This document shows, piece after piece, positions 16,888 to 24,817 of a DNA stretch of 64,000 bases. A program made the position numbers and the translations under genes. Each line of letters opens with the position of its first letter. Within the stretch, counting starts at the first letter, position 1. The notes under the pieces are model-generated. The model made no database searches. It was given only the letters and a program-made list of their open reading frames with translations, and was not told the origin of the DNA. The stretch comes from Novosphingobium sp. (lineage in GTDB: Bacteria > Pseudomonadota > Alphaproteobacteria > Sphingomonadales > Sphingomonadaceae): contig NZ_JAIXZS010000027.1 of NCBI RefSeq assembly GCF_027489515.1, forward strand, positions 24,446 to 88,445, given 5' to 3'.

Positions 16888-17310
16888 ATGGCGCTGATTT
16901 CCAATCCGAAGCTCGCATGGATCCTGCGCTGCGGCTGGCAAGGCAAGTGCCCGCGCTGCGGCGAGGGGCACATGTTCGCCGGCTGGCTCAAGCTTGCCAA
17001 GACCTGCGATCATTGCGGCCTCGATTTCAGCTATGCGCAGACCGATGATGGCCCGGCCTTCTTCGCGCTGTGCATCACCGCGTTCCCGCTCGTCTTCCTG
17101 GTGGTCTATGTGCAGGTCAGGTTCGATCCGCCGTGGTGGGTCCACGTGTTTACGTCGATGCCGATCCTCGTGCTCGGCTGCGTTGCCACGCTGCGCCCCT
17201 TCAAGGGCTGGCTCGCCGCCTCGCAATACGTGAACAAGGCGGTGGAGGCGGGAACCGAGGGCCTGTGGGCCGAACTCAACGCACGCGAGCAGGCGGACGA
17301 GAAGCCCTAA
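16888..17310 (+). CDS. DUF983 family protein
   Basis: A 140-residue protein with two pairs of cysteines near the N-terminus (CPRCGEGHMF and CDHCGLDFSY), forming a probable zinc ribbon, followed by two transmembrane helices (about residues 56-76 and 84-104). This is the DUF983 layout, common in alphaproteobacteria, often near cytochrome oxidase genes, with no proven function. ATG 16888 has GAGG about 11 bases upstream. It ends with a 4-base convergent overlap with the GST gene. Confidence 0.88.
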   Translation: MALISNPKLAWILRCGWQGKCPRCGEGHMFAGWLKLAKTCDHCGLDFSYAQTDDGPAFFALCITAFPLVFLVVYVQVRFDPPWWVHVFTSMPILVLGCVATLRPFKGWLAASQYVNKAVEAGTEGLWAELNAREQADEKP

Positions 17311-17990
17311 GCCTTGCGGTAGTCCGCGATGATGGAGCCGCAGGAGAGCAGTTCTTCCTCGTGGCTCACCTCGCGCCAGGTTTCCGCCAGCGCTGCCGTT
17401 TCCCATTCCTGCATCGCGGGATGCGCGATCGCCTGGTCCACCCAGGCCTGTCCTTTGCCGACGTCGAGCCCATACGTCCGCACACGGTACGCAACCGGTG
17501 CGTAGAAGGCGTCGAGCACGGTGAAGGCATCGCCCGCCAGCCACGGCCCGCCGAACCGCGCGAGCCCCTCCTCGAAGATCTCGCGAATGCGCGCCACATC
17601 GCGGACCAGCGCCTCGCGCATCGGCCGCGGCTGGACCCGCACGCCGACATTCATCGTGCAATCACCCCGCAGCGCCGAAAAGCCGCCGTGCATCTCGGTG
17701 ACAGCGCATTGCGCAAAGGCGCGCGCGGCGGGACCCTCTGGCCACACGCCTTCGTGCCGGTCGGAGAGATAGAGCACGATCCCGAGCGAATCCCACACGG
17801 TGGTTTCCCCGTCGATCAGCACCGGCACCTGGCCCGTGGGCGAGAAGCTGCGGAACTCGTCGTAGTTCGAAGGCTTGGTGAAGGGCTCAAACCGGTCGAT
17901 GAAGGGAATGCCAAGCGCCTTCATCAACACCCACGGGCGCAGCGACCAGCTCGAATAGTTCCGGTTCGCGGTAATGAGCGTATAGGCCAC
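17307..17990 (-). CDS. Glutathione S-transferase family protein (paralogue 1)
   Basis: A 227-residue cytosolic GST. The N-terminal thioredoxin-like domain holds the catalytic-serine region ANRNYSSWSLRPW and the cis-proline loop GQVPVL followed by VWDSLGIVLYL (Ser of the glutathione-binding SD/S-L motif). The C-terminal domain is helical. A second member of the same subfamily lies at 26914-27582, with the same NR-x-YSSWSLR-x-W start and EMH-GF-ALR motif. GTG 17990 is the start. It follows scoB by only 4 bases, suggesting one scoA-scoB-gst operon. Confidence 0.9.
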   Translation of the reverse strand: MAYTLITANRNYSSWSLRPWVLMKALGIPFIDRFEPFTKPSNYDEFRSFSPTGQVPVLIDGETTVWDSLGIVLYLSDRHEGVWPEGPAARAFAQCAVTEMHGGFSALRGDCTMNVGVRVQPRPMREALVRDVARIREIFEEGLARFGGPWLAGDAFTVLDAFYAPVAYRVRTYGLDVGKGQAWVDQAIAHPAMQEWETAALAETWREVSHEEELLSCGSIIADYRKA

Positions 17991-17994
17991 GGCC

Positions 17995-18654
17995 TTACTC
18001 GACGTAGTGGGCCGTGGTCTTGGCGCGGAGGTCTTCGGCGCTCACGCCTGGGGCGAGCTCGATCAGCCTGAACGGCGAGGCATGGTCCGGCCGTGCGAAC
18101 ACGGCGAGATCGGTAATCACCATGTCGACCACGTTACGGCCGGTGAGCGGCAAGGTGCAGGCGGGGATGAACTTGGGGCTGCCGTCCTTGGCGCAGTGCT
18201 CCATCACCACGATGATCTTCTTGACGCCGGCGACGAGGTCCATCGCGCCGCCCATGCCCTTGATCATCTTGCCGGGCACCATCCAGTTGGCAATGTCGCC
18301 GTTCTCGGCCACTTCCATCGCGCCGAGCACGGTGAGATCGATGTGCCCGCCGCGGATCATGGCAAAGCTCTGCGCGCTGTCGAAATAGGCGGACTGCGGC
18401 AGTTCGCTGATCGTCTGCTTGCCGGCATTGATGAGGTCGGCGTCTTCCTCGCCCGCGAGCGGGAAGGGCCCGATGCCGAGCATGCCGTTCTCGCTCTGCA
18501 GCGTCACGGTCATGCCTTCCGGAATGTGGTTCGCCACCAGCGTCGGGATGCCGATGCCAAGGTTCACATAGAAGCCGTCCTGAAGCTCGCGCGCGGCGCG
18601 GGCGGCCATCTGGTCGCGGGTCCAGCCCGCCGTCAGTCCATCATGCTTGGTCAT
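17995..18654 (-). CDS. scoB: 3-oxoacid CoA-transferase subunit B
   Basis: A 219-residue beta subunit of the succinyl-CoA:3-ketoacid (or 3-oxoadipate) CoA-transferase. It carries the catalytic glutamate motif [10 protein letters not shown] and the glycine-rich [14 protein letters not shown]. With ScoA it moves CoA from succinyl-CoA to acetoacetate or a related oxoacid, feeding ketone bodies or aromatic breakdown products into the TCA cycle. Start and stop of scoA/scoB overlap (TGATG), so they are coupled. Acetoacetate versus oxoadipate cannot be settled from sequence. Confidence 0.95.
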   Translation of the reverse strand: MTKHDGLTAGWTRDQMAARAARELQDGFYVNLGIGIPTLVANHIPEGMTVTLQSENGMLGIGPFPLAGEEDADLINAGKQTISELPQSAYFDSAQSFAMIRGGHIDLTVLGAMEVAENGDIANWMVPGKMIKGMGGAMDLVAGVKKIIVVMEHCAKDGSPKFIPACTLPLTGRNVVDMVITDLAVFARPDHASPFRLIELAPGVSAEDLRAKTTAHYVE

Positions 18655-19364
18655 CAGCCGACATCCGTGTTGCGAACCGTGCGGAACTCGATCTTCTTGT
18701 CGTAGGGCGAACCGACGATGATCCGCTGGACGTAGACGCCCGGCAGGTGGATCGCATCGGGATCAAGGCTGCCGGTGGGGACGATCTCTTCCACCTCGAC
18801 CACGCAGACCTTGCCGCAAGTGGCCGCTGGCACGTTGAAATTGCGCGCCGTCTTGCGGAACACGACGTTGCCCGTCTCGTCGGCCTTCCACGCCTTGACC
18901 AGCGCCAGATCGGCGAAGATGCCTTCTTCGAGGATGTAGTCCTGCCCGCGGAAGGACTTCACTTCCTTGCCCTCGGCCACCAGCGTGCCGACGCCGGTCT
19001 TGGTGTAGAAACCGGGAATGCCTGCGCCGCCCGCGCGCATCCGCTCGGCCAGCGTGCCTTGGGGGCAGAATTCCACCTCGAGCTCGCCGGCAAGGTACTG
19101 GCGCTCGAACTCCTTGTTCTCGCCCACGTAGCTCGCGATCATCTTCTTCACCTGCCGTGTGCGCAGCAGCTTGCCGATGCCTTCATTGTCGATGCCGGCA
19201 TTGTTGCTGGCGAAAGTGAGGTCCTTTACCCCGCTCTCGCGCACGGCATCGATCAACCGCTCTGGAATACCGCAAAGGCCGAAGCCCCCGCAGGCGATCA
19301 GCAGACCATCCTTGAGCAGCCCGTCAAGGGCGCTGGCGGCATCGGGATAGAGCTTTCTGGCCAC
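18654..19364 (-). CDS. scoA: 3-oxoacid CoA-transferase subunit A
   Basis: A 236-residue alpha subunit. Seen: the family signature [18 protein letters not shown] with the CoA-binding glycine loop, [12 protein letters not shown], and [27 protein letters not shown] split over the middle. Length and order match SCOT-A. The GTG 19364 start ([13 protein letters not shown]) is the only one that includes the full N-terminal strand. It is the first gene of the scoA-scoB-GST group and lies 54 bases from the HAD gene upstream on the same strand. Confidence 0.95.
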   Translation of the reverse strand: MARKLYPDAASALDGLLKDGLLIACGGFGLCGIPERLIDAVRESGVKDLTFASNNAGIDNEGIGKLLRTRQVKKMIASYVGENKEFERQYLAGELEVEFCPQGTLAERMRAGGAGIPGFYTKTGVGTLVAEGKEVKSFRGQDYILEEGIFADLALVKAWKADETGNVVFRKTARNFNVPAATCGKVCVVEVEEIVPTGSLDPDAIHLPGVYVQRIIVGSPYDKKIEFRTVRNTDVG

Positions 19365-19418
19365 GCGAATCCGGCTCCTGTATCTGGTCCCGTCCCTTTA
19401 GCGCGAAGAGACAGCTTG

Positions 19419-20075
19419 TCACCCCAGAGAGAGGCCGAGCACCGCCGAAAGATCGCTGAGCGCCTGTTCGCCGCTGGTCACCTTGATGGCATGCATCCCC
19501 AGCTTTGCCGCCGGTTTGCAGTTCACGCCAAGGTCGTCGAGGTAGATGCAGGCGGCGGGTTCCAGCCCCAGTTTCTCGCACATCATGAGATAGATGCGCG
19601 GATCGGGTTTCCGCACGCCGGCCTTGCTGCTCTCGATCACATGCTCGAACCGCGCGAAGATCTGCTCCAGCGCGTCGCTGCGGTCCTCGCTCCGCGCGAG
19701 ACCCGCACCGTGGCCCGTGGGCACGTTGTTGGTGATACAGGCGAGGCGGTATCCGGCGGCCTTCAGCTGATCCAGCGCGCGCACCATCGCGGGGCGGACC
19801 GTGCCGGCCAGCACCGCCAGCACATCGGCGCCGGCAAGGTCGTGTCCTTGCGCGCGGGCTTCGGCGGCAAACAGCGCATCGAACTCCGCCGCGCCGATTT
19901 CCGCCCGTTCGAATCTGGCCCAGGCGTTGTCGTCGGGGTTCAGCGCGTTGACCCGGCGGACAAAGTCCTGCGGCAGGCCGCGCGCCGCTTCCAGCCGGTT
20001 GAAGGACTCGAACGGGGAGGACGTGATCACGCCGCCGAAATCGAAGATCACTGCCGTAAACGCCCGCTCCGTCAT
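19419..20075 (-). CDS. HAD-IA family hydrolase (epoxide-hydrolase N-domain/ACAD10-like phosphatase)
   Basis: A 218-residue haloacid-dehalogenase-type phosphatase. Motif I is IFDFGGVI (the second Asp of DxD replaced by Gly, as in the sEH-N/ACAD10-like subgroup), motif II ITNN, motif III Lys in RKPDPRIY, and motif IV YLDDLGVN. The cap is small and helical. The GG in place of DxD is a subgroup trait, not damage. ATG 20075 (MTERAFTAV) directly precedes motif I. It is divergent from the stress-protein gene. The substrate is unknown. Confidence 0.87.
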   Translation of the reverse strand: MTERAFTAVIFDFGGVITSSPFESFNRLEAARGLPQDFVRRVNALNPDDNAWARFERAEIGAAEFDALFAAEARAQGHDLAGADVLAVLAGTVRPAMVRALDQLKAAGYRLACITNNVPTGHGAGLARSEDRSDALEQIFARFEHVIESSKAGVRKPDPRIYLMMCEKLGLEPAACIYLDDLGVNCKPAAKLGMHAIKVTSGEQALSDLSAVLGLSLG

Positions 20076-20218
20076 CCTGTCCGCTCCCTGGTCCTGTGCC
20101 TTGGCGGCATAGCGGTCGGCGCGCGCCACGCAAGCGCGCCGATTTGACATGGATCATTGGGCTTGTGTCCGGATCGGGTCTATCGCTGGTCCGTCAGCCA
20201 GATCCAAGGAGAAATCCC

Positions 20219-20998
20219 ATGCGCTCGATTCTCTGCCCCGCAGACAATTCCGATACGCTCGGCGAACGGGTCGAAACCGCGCTCGCACTAGCACGGGCGA
20301 TGCGCGGCCACGTCTCGTTCCAGATCGCGACGCCGTTTGCCCAGATGGCGCTGTGGGAACCGTTCGGCGGCTCGGCGATGTCGGCCGAGGTCATCAACGA
20401 GGTGCGCGCGGCAGACGAGAAGCTTGCAAAGGACCTCGATGCCCGGATGGCCAGGGAGGACGTGCCCTTCGATGTTGTGCTGACCGACCAGGGCCGGGTC
20501 GAAGGCGTGGCGGCGGCCGCGCGCTTTACCGATTGCATCGTCGCCAGCCTCGATGATCCCGCGCTGGAGGAAGTGGCCTTGGGCTCGCGCTGTCCGGTGC
20601 TGGCCCTGCCGCGCGGCGTGCCGCTGGTGGTGTTCGATAAGCCGGTGCTGCTGGCGTGGGATGGCGGGCACGAAGCCGCCGCTGCCATGCGCGCCGCTCT
20701 GCCGCTGCTGCGCCTCGCGAGTGCGGTCCACATCCTGATGGTGCGCGAAAAGGAAGACAGCTTCCCGGCGCGCGATGCCGCCTGCTATCTCTCGCGCCAC
20801 GATATCCATGCCGAGGTGCACGAGGTGGCCCGGCACGGCGCGATTGCCGCGACCATCGCCGAAAAGGCCCATGCGCTCGGTGCGGGGCTGATCGTGATGG
20901 GCGTGTTCGGCAAGAGCCGGCTGCGCGAGCTGCTGCTTGGCGGCGTCTCGCGCGAACTTCTGGATACGTCGATGGTGCCCCTGCTGCTGGCGCACTGA
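20219..20998 (+). CDS. Tandem-domain universal stress protein
   Basis: A 259-residue UspA-superfamily protein with two Usp domains. The first (residues 1 to about 135) is degenerate. The second (about 140-259) ends in the nucleotide-binding glycine signature VMGVFGKSRLRELLLGGVSRELL. ATG 20219 is preceded by AGGAG at 8 bases. Such proteins bind ATP and support survival under stress; the exact role here is unknown. It is followed by a 472-base intergenic region holding a candidate small RNA. Confidence 0.9.
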   Translation: MRSILCPADNSDTLGERVETALALARAMRGHVSFQIATPFAQMALWEPFGGSAMSAEVINEVRAADEKLAKDLDARMAREDVPFDVVLTDQGRVEGVAAAARFTDCIVASLDDPALEEVALGSRCPVLALPRGVPLVVFDKPVLLAWDGGHEAAAAMRAALPLLRLASAVHILMVREKEDSFPARDAACYLSRHDIHAEVHEVARHGAIAATIAEKAHALGAGLIVMGVFGKSRLRELLLGGVSRELLDTSMVPLLLAH

Positions 20999-21136
20999 TG
21001 CGGGATGTTCCCCTTGGGGCATGTTGCGGCGCAATGGCGGGGCTTATCTGCTTTTTGCATTCGGCCCATCACATCGAGTCATAGTGCTGTAATGCCGATG
21101 GAAATTGGCGCAACTGCGGGGATTGTGACATCACCA

Positions 21137-21179
21137 TTGCAAAAAATGCAACCATTGCGGCCCATTTCGCACTTGCGAA
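21137..21179 (+). promoter_or_regulatory. Bipartite TTGCA-N5-TGCAA / TTCGCACTTGCGAA element, copy B
   Basis: TTGCA (21137-21141), five A, TGCAA (21147-21151), then the inverted repeat TTCGCA-CT-TGCGAA (21166-21179). The start-to-start distance of the two blocks is 29 bases, exactly as at 5171-5213. TTGCGA (21173-21178) with CATATG (21196-21201) at 17 bases, or TTTCGC (21165-21170) with GATAGT (21188-21193), could be a promoter. Confidence 0.5.
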
Positions 21180-21199
21180 GAAGGGGTGATAGTTGCATA

Positions 21200-21268
21200 T
21201 GAAAGTGGCCTTTCAGGCATCCTCTCCCAAACTTTCACGGCCCGGCTGGCAACAGCCGGGCCTTTTTT
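21200..21268 (+). ncRNA. Candidate small RNA with exposed C-rich loop and intrinsic terminator
   Basis: TGAAAGT (21200-21206) pairs with ACTTTCA (21231-21237), leaving a pyrimidine-rich loop with CCTCTCCC that could pair with purine-rich Shine-Dalgarno sequences. A GC-rich terminator hairpin follows directly. This two-hairpin layout with a C-rich loop resembles the alphaproteobacterial anti-SD (cuckoo/CcsR-like) sRNAs as I remember them. The 5' end is unknown; it may instead be a 3'-UTR-derived RNA of the stress-protein gene. Confidence 0.4.
21239..21268 (+). terminator. Strong intrinsic terminator
   Basis: GGCCCGGCTG (21239-21248), GCAA tetraloop, CAGCCGGGCC (21253-21262), then TTTTTT. It is perfectly paired and ends whatever is transcribed from the stress-protein gene or from the promoter near 21170. 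Confidence 0.93.
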
Positions 21269-21327
21269 CGTCAGGGGTATCAGGCTGGCTGGCAACAGCC
21301 GGGCCTCTATCGTCTGGGCTATCAGGC
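21244..21327 (+). repeat. Imperfect tandem duplication of the terminator arm (about 42-base period)
   Basis: A 20-base block starting GGCTGGCAACAGCC occurs at 21244-21263 and again at 21287-21306, and the bases after each copy also match (TCGTC, GGG, TATCAGGC) with a one-base gap. The second copy has lost the T-run and full stem, so only the first is a working terminator. Confidence 0.75.
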
Positions 21328-21470
21328 GCCGATGCACGCGCCATCCGGCCCGATGGCGCTGCAATGCTTGACTGCAGGGGCGTCCCGGCGTATCGGCGCG
21401 CTCCTGATTCCGCCCCTTGCCTCGCAAGGATGGCCGGGCAACCGATTCGCCATTTGAAAAGAGCAAACCG

Positions 21471-21605
21471 ATGAAGCGCACTTTCCAGCCCAGCAATCTC
21501 GTGCGTGCCCGCCGCCACGGCTTCCGCGCCCGCATGGCCACTGTCGGTGGCCGCAAGGTGCTCCGCGCCCGCCGCGCCCGCGGCCGCAAGAAGCTTTCGG
21601 CCTGA
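21471..21605 (+). CDS. rpmH: 50S ribosomal protein L34
   Basis: The standard 44-residue L34: [18 protein letters not shown] start, very basic, ending GRKKLSA. It sits at the head of the rpmH-rnpA-yidD-yidC-yihA run, the classic order. The leader after the upstream terminator is about 200 bases. ATG 21471 is the only fitting start. Confidence 0.98.
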   Translation: MKRTFQPSNLVRARRHGFRARMATVGGRKVLRARRARGRKKLSA

Positions 21606-21652
21606 TCGCCGAAGCGCCATCCGGCCCGGTCGCGCCTGCGGCAGGGCTTCGG

Positions 21653-22039
21653 CTGGAAACCATTGCAAAGCGCGCCGATTTCCTCGCCGCGAACAACGGA
21701 ATCCGGGTCGCAAGGCCCGGATTCGTGCTTTTGGTGAACCCGCTGGCGCGCCCTGACGGCTTGCAGCGGTTCGGCGTCACCGTCACCAAGCGCATCGGCA
21801 ACGCGGTGGCGCGCAATCGCATGAAGCGCCGCCTGCGCGCACTGGCCCGGGAAATCCTGCCTTCGCAGGGCATAGCCGGTGCCGACCATGTCCTGATCGG
21901 CCGCGAAAACGGGATCGAGCGCGATTTCGCGCTGCTCCGCCAGGAACTCGAGGCGGCACTGGCCCGCGCTGCGGCCGGCAAGGGCGATCCGCCCCGTCGG
22001 CATGGTCCCAAGGGCAAACCGAAAGGACGCGGCAAATGA
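21653..22039 (+). CDS. rnpA: Ribonuclease P protein component (non-canonical start codon)
   Basis: A protein of about 128 residues that binds RNase P RNA for tRNA 5' processing. Seen: [14 protein letters not shown] near the N-terminus, FVLLVNP, and the RNR signature [21 protein letters not shown]. The frame is open from 21458 but has no ATG, GTG or TTG before GTG 21725, which would remove the essential N-terminal helix. CTG 21653, with AGGG about 6 bases upstream, gives the expected N-terminus ([11 protein letters not shown]); CTG 21602, overlapping the rpmH stop, is the other option. The stop overlaps yidD (ATGA). The exact start is uncertain, the gene itself is not. Confidence 0.92.
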   Translation: METIAKRADFLAANNGIRVARPGFVLLVNPLARPDGLQRFGVTVTKRIGNAVARNRMKRRLRALAREILPSQGIAGADHVLIGRENGIERDFALLRQELEAALARAAAGKGDPPRRHGPKGKPKGRGK

Positions 22040-22248
22040 TCCGCCGCCTGCTCATCGCGCTGGTGCGGCTGTGGCAGCTCGGCCCTTCGGTCATCCTGCC
22101 GCCCTCGTGCCGCTACAGCCCCTCGTGCTCGCAATATGCGATCGAGGCGCTCGCCAAGCACGGCGCGATTAAGGGTGGCTGGCTGACGGTGAAGCGGCTA
22201 TTGCGCTGCCATCCCTGGGGTGGCCACGGCTACGATCCTGTTCCCTAG
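22036..22248 (+). CDS. yidD: Membrane protein insertion efficiency factor YidD
   Basis: A 70-residue YidD family protein (DUF37) with the cysteine-rich core [15 protein letters not shown] and the C-terminal [17 protein letters not shown]. It helps YidC-dependent insertion of membrane proteins and has an N-terminal amphipathic helix. ATG 22036 overlaps the rnpA stop by 4 bases, so it is probably translationally coupled; yidC follows 71 bases on. Confidence 0.97.
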   Translation: MIRRLLIALVRLWQLGPSVILPPSCRYSPSCSQYAIEALAKHGAIKGGWLTVKRLLRCHPWGGHGYDPVP

Positions 22249-22319
22249 GGCCGGTGCCGTGAGAGCCAAGGCTCCATGCAGGGCGCTCCGGCAGACATGA
22301 CTTTACGACGCGAGGCAGA

Positions 22320-24152
22320 GTGGAAAATCAGCGCAACGTGATCCTGGCGATGGTGCTCATGGCCCTCATGCTGGTCGGCTGGGACCTTGGCATGCGGTAC
22401 TATTACCCCGCGCCTGCCAAGCCTGCCGCCGGTGCACCTGCCGCCTCCGGCAGTGCGCCCGGCGCGCCCGCGCCCGCGTCCACGCTCAAGCCTACCCGCG
22501 AAGGCGGCCTGCAGGCTCCGGCCGATGTCGCGCTCGAAAAGAAGGACCTCGCGCAGGTCCTTGCCGCCGGGCACCGCATCCCGGTCGATGCGCCCGGCCT
22601 CAAGGGCTCGATCAACCTCCTCGGCGGCCTCGTCGATGATCTCACGCTCGCACGCCACCGTGAAACGCTGGACAAGAACAGCCAGCCGGTGCGTCTGTTC
22701 TCGCCCGCCGGCACGCCCGCGCAGCACTTCGCGCAGGTCGGCTGGCTGGGCCAGAATGGTGTGGCTGCGCCGGGACCAGACACCATGTGGCAGGCCGAAG
22801 GCGCGAAGCTGACGCCCGCAACACCCGTCACGCTCAAGTGGACCAATCCCACCGGCCAGACGTTCGCGATCCGCTATGCGATCGATGAAAACTATATGAT
22901 CACGGTCACTCAGGCCGTCACCAACGTCGGCGCCGCGCCCGTCGCGCTCAAGCCCTTTGCGCTGGTCAACCGCACCGACCGCACCGCGAGCCTCGATACG
23001 TGGAACGTCCATTCGGGCCCGATCGCCGCGTTCGACGGTGCTGTCACCTTCGATACCAACTATGCCGACGTGAAGACCACCGGCGCGGTCAGCCCGGCGG
23101 GCAGCGCCAACTGGATCGGCTTCACCGATATCTACTGGCTCTCGGCTCTGATCCCCGACACGGCGAGCGGCGCGGTCCAGCCCAAGGGCGATTTCCGCAG
23201 CGTGGCGCCCGATATCTTCCGTGCCGATCTCATCTACCCGGTTGCGACCGTTGCGCCGGGGCAGACCGCAACGCAGACGGTGCGCCTCTTCGCCGGGGCC
23301 AAGGAAAACAACGTCCTCGAAGCCTACGAGAAGCAGGGCGCGACCAACCTCTCGCTCTCGATCGACTGGGGCTGGTTCCGCTGGTTCGAGAAGCCGATCT
23401 TCTGGCTGCTCGATTCGCTGTTCCGCGCGGTGCACAACTTCGGCCTCGCGATTATCCTGCTCACGGTGATCGTGCGCGGCATCATGTTCCCGGTGGCGCA
23501 GCGCCAGTTCTCCTCGATGGCGGCGATGCGCGCGATCCAGCCCAAGCTCAAGGTCATCCAGGAACGCTTCAAGGACGACAAGCAGAAGCAGCAGCAGGAA
23601 ATCATGGCGCTCTACAAGGCGGAAGGGGTGAACCCCCTCGCCGGCTGCCTGCCGATCTTCCTGCAGATCCCGGTGTTCTTCGCGCTTTACAAGGTGCTCG
23701 TGCTCACCATCGAGATGCGTCACCAGCCCTTCTACGGCTGGATCAAGGACCTCTCGGCGCCTGATCCGCTGCACGTGCTCAACCTGTTCGGCCTGCTGCC
23801 GTTCACCCCGCCCGCCTTCCTCGCGATCGGCGTGCTGGCGATCCTGCTCGGCATCACGATGTGGGCACAGTTCAAGCTGCAGCCCGCCGCGATGGATCCG
23901 GCGCAGCAGCAGGTCATGGCGCTGATGCCGTGGATGATGATGTTCGTGATGGCCCCCTTTGCCGCGGGCCTGCTGATCTACTGGATCACCTCGAACCTGC
24001 TCACCATCGCGCAGCAGAAGTACCTCTACAGCAAGCATCCGCAGCTCAAGGCGCAGGCCAGCAAGGACCAGCTCGATATCGACCGCGTGGTAGCGCGTGA
24101 ACAGAAGGCTGCTGCCCCCAAGACCCCGCCGCGCAAGCCGAAGACGCGATGA
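22320..24152 (+). CDS. yidC: Membrane protein insertase YidC
   Basis: A 610-residue YidC of the Gram-negative type: an N-terminal membrane anchor (NVILAMVLMALMLVGWDLGM), a large periplasmic beta domain (about residues 60-345, with an Ala/Pro-rich linker first), then the five-helix 60KD_IMP insertase core starting near LLDSLFRAVHNFGLAI, including GCLPIFLQIPVFFALYKVL and MPWMMMFVMAPFAAGLLIYW. The C-terminal tail is basic. The start is GTG 22320 with GAGG 4 bases upstream. It overlaps yihA by 4 bases (ATGA). Confidence 0.97.
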   Translation: MENQRNVILAMVLMALMLVGWDLGMRYYYPAPAKPAAGAPAASGSAPGAPAPASTLKPTREGGLQAPADVALEKKDLAQVLAAGHRIPVDAPGLKGSINLLGGLVDDLTLARHRETLDKNSQPVRLFSPAGTPAQHFAQVGWLGQNGVAAPGPDTMWQAEGAKLTPATPVTLKWTNPTGQTFAIRYAIDENYMITVTQAVTNVGAAPVALKPFALVNRTDRTASLDTWNVHSGPIAAFDGAVTFDTNYADVKTTGAVSPAGSANWIGFTDIYWLSALIPDTASGAVQPKGDFRSVAPDIFRADLIYPVATVAPGQTATQTVRLFAGAKENNVLEAYEKQGATNLSLSIDWGWFRWFEKPIFWLLDSLFRAVHNFGLAIILLTVIVRGIMFPVAQRQFSSMAAMRAIQPKLKVIQERFKDDKQKQQQEIMALYKAEGVNPLAGCLPIFLQIPVFFALYKVLVLTIEMRHQPFYGWIKDLSAPDPLHVLNLFGLLPFTPPAFLAIGVLAILLGITMWAQFKLQPAAMDPAQQQVMALMPWMMMFVMAPFAAGLLIYWITSNLLTIAQQKYLYSKHPQLKAQASKDQLDIDRVVAREQKAAAPKTPPRKPKTR

Positions 24153-24811
24153 CCGAATTGAGCGAAGCCGAAGCCGCGGCGCGCGCGGAACTCGAAGAGC
24201 GCGCGCGGCGGCTGTTTGCCGGGCCCATCACGTTCCTCAAGTCCGCGCCTGCATTGAAGTTCCTGCCCGATCCCACGGTGCCCGAGATCGCCTTTTCGGG
24301 CCGCTCGAACGTCGGCAAGTCCTCGCTGCTCAATGCCCTCACCGGGCGCAACTCGCTGGCGCGCACCTCGGTCACTCCGGGCCGCACGCAGGAGCTCAAC
24401 TTCTTCGATGTGGGTGAGCCGATCCTGATGCGGCTGGTCGACATGCCGGGCTATGGCTTTGCCAAGGCGCCGCCCAGCGTCACCGAGCAGTGGAAGCGCC
24501 TCGTGCGCGATTTCCTGCGCGGCCGTGTCGTGCTCAAGCGCACCCTGCTCCTCATCGATGCGCGCCACGGCATCAAGCCGGTGGACGAGGACATGATGCG
24601 GATGCTCGACGAGGCCGCCGTCGGCTACCGGGTCGTCCTTACCAAGGCTGACAAGATCAAGGCGAGCGAGCTTGCCGCGACGGTCGCCGCGACCGAGACC
24701 GCTGCGCGCAAGCGCACCGCTGCTTTCCCGCAGATCCACGTCACCTCGTCCGAGCTCAAGATGGGCATTCCCGAGCTGCGCGCAGCGATCCTCGAGGATG
24801 CCGCGATCTGA
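24149..24811 (+). CDS. yihA: Ribosome biogenesis GTP-binding protein YihA/YsxC (EngB)
   Basis: A 220-residue single-domain GTPase needed for large-subunit assembly. G1 is SGRSNVGKSSLLNAL, G2 TSVTPGRTQELNFF, G3 DMPGYGFAKAP, G4 TKADK, and a G5-like TSSELKMG. Its place directly after yidC is typical of alphaproteobacteria. ATG 24149 overlaps the yidC stop. The convergent GGDEF-EAL gene ends 6 bases after its stop. Confidence 0.97.
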   Translation: MTELSEAEAAARAELEERARRLFAGPITFLKSAPALKFLPDPTVPEIAFSGRSNVGKSSLLNALTGRNSLARTSVTPGRTQELNFFDVGEPILMRLVDMPGYGFAKAPPSVTEQWKRLVRDFLRGRVVLKRTLLLIDARHGIKPVDEDMMRMLDEAAVGYRVVLTKADKIKASELAATVAATETAARKRTAAFPQIHVTSSELKMGIPELRAAILEDAAI

Positions 24812-24817
24812 GCGCGG

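Larger units (their letters stand above)
20999..21470. other. Intergenic region upstream of rpmH (regulatory/RNA-rich)
   Basis: No protein gene is supported. It contains, in order, the second copy of the bipartite TTGCA/TTCGCA element, two stem-loops with an intrinsic terminator (candidate small RNA), an imperfect tandem duplication of the terminator arm, and the leader of the rpmH operon. The open frames here have no family resemblance and read through the hairpins. Confidence 0.6.

Noticed and set aside
21193..21474. 93-codon open frame after the stress-protein gene
   Set aside because: Reads straight through the small-RNA hairpins and terminator, so it is unlikely to be translated.
22245..24038. 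597-codon minus-strand open frame opposite yidC
   Set aside because: Shadow of yidC; low-complexity charged translation without motifs.
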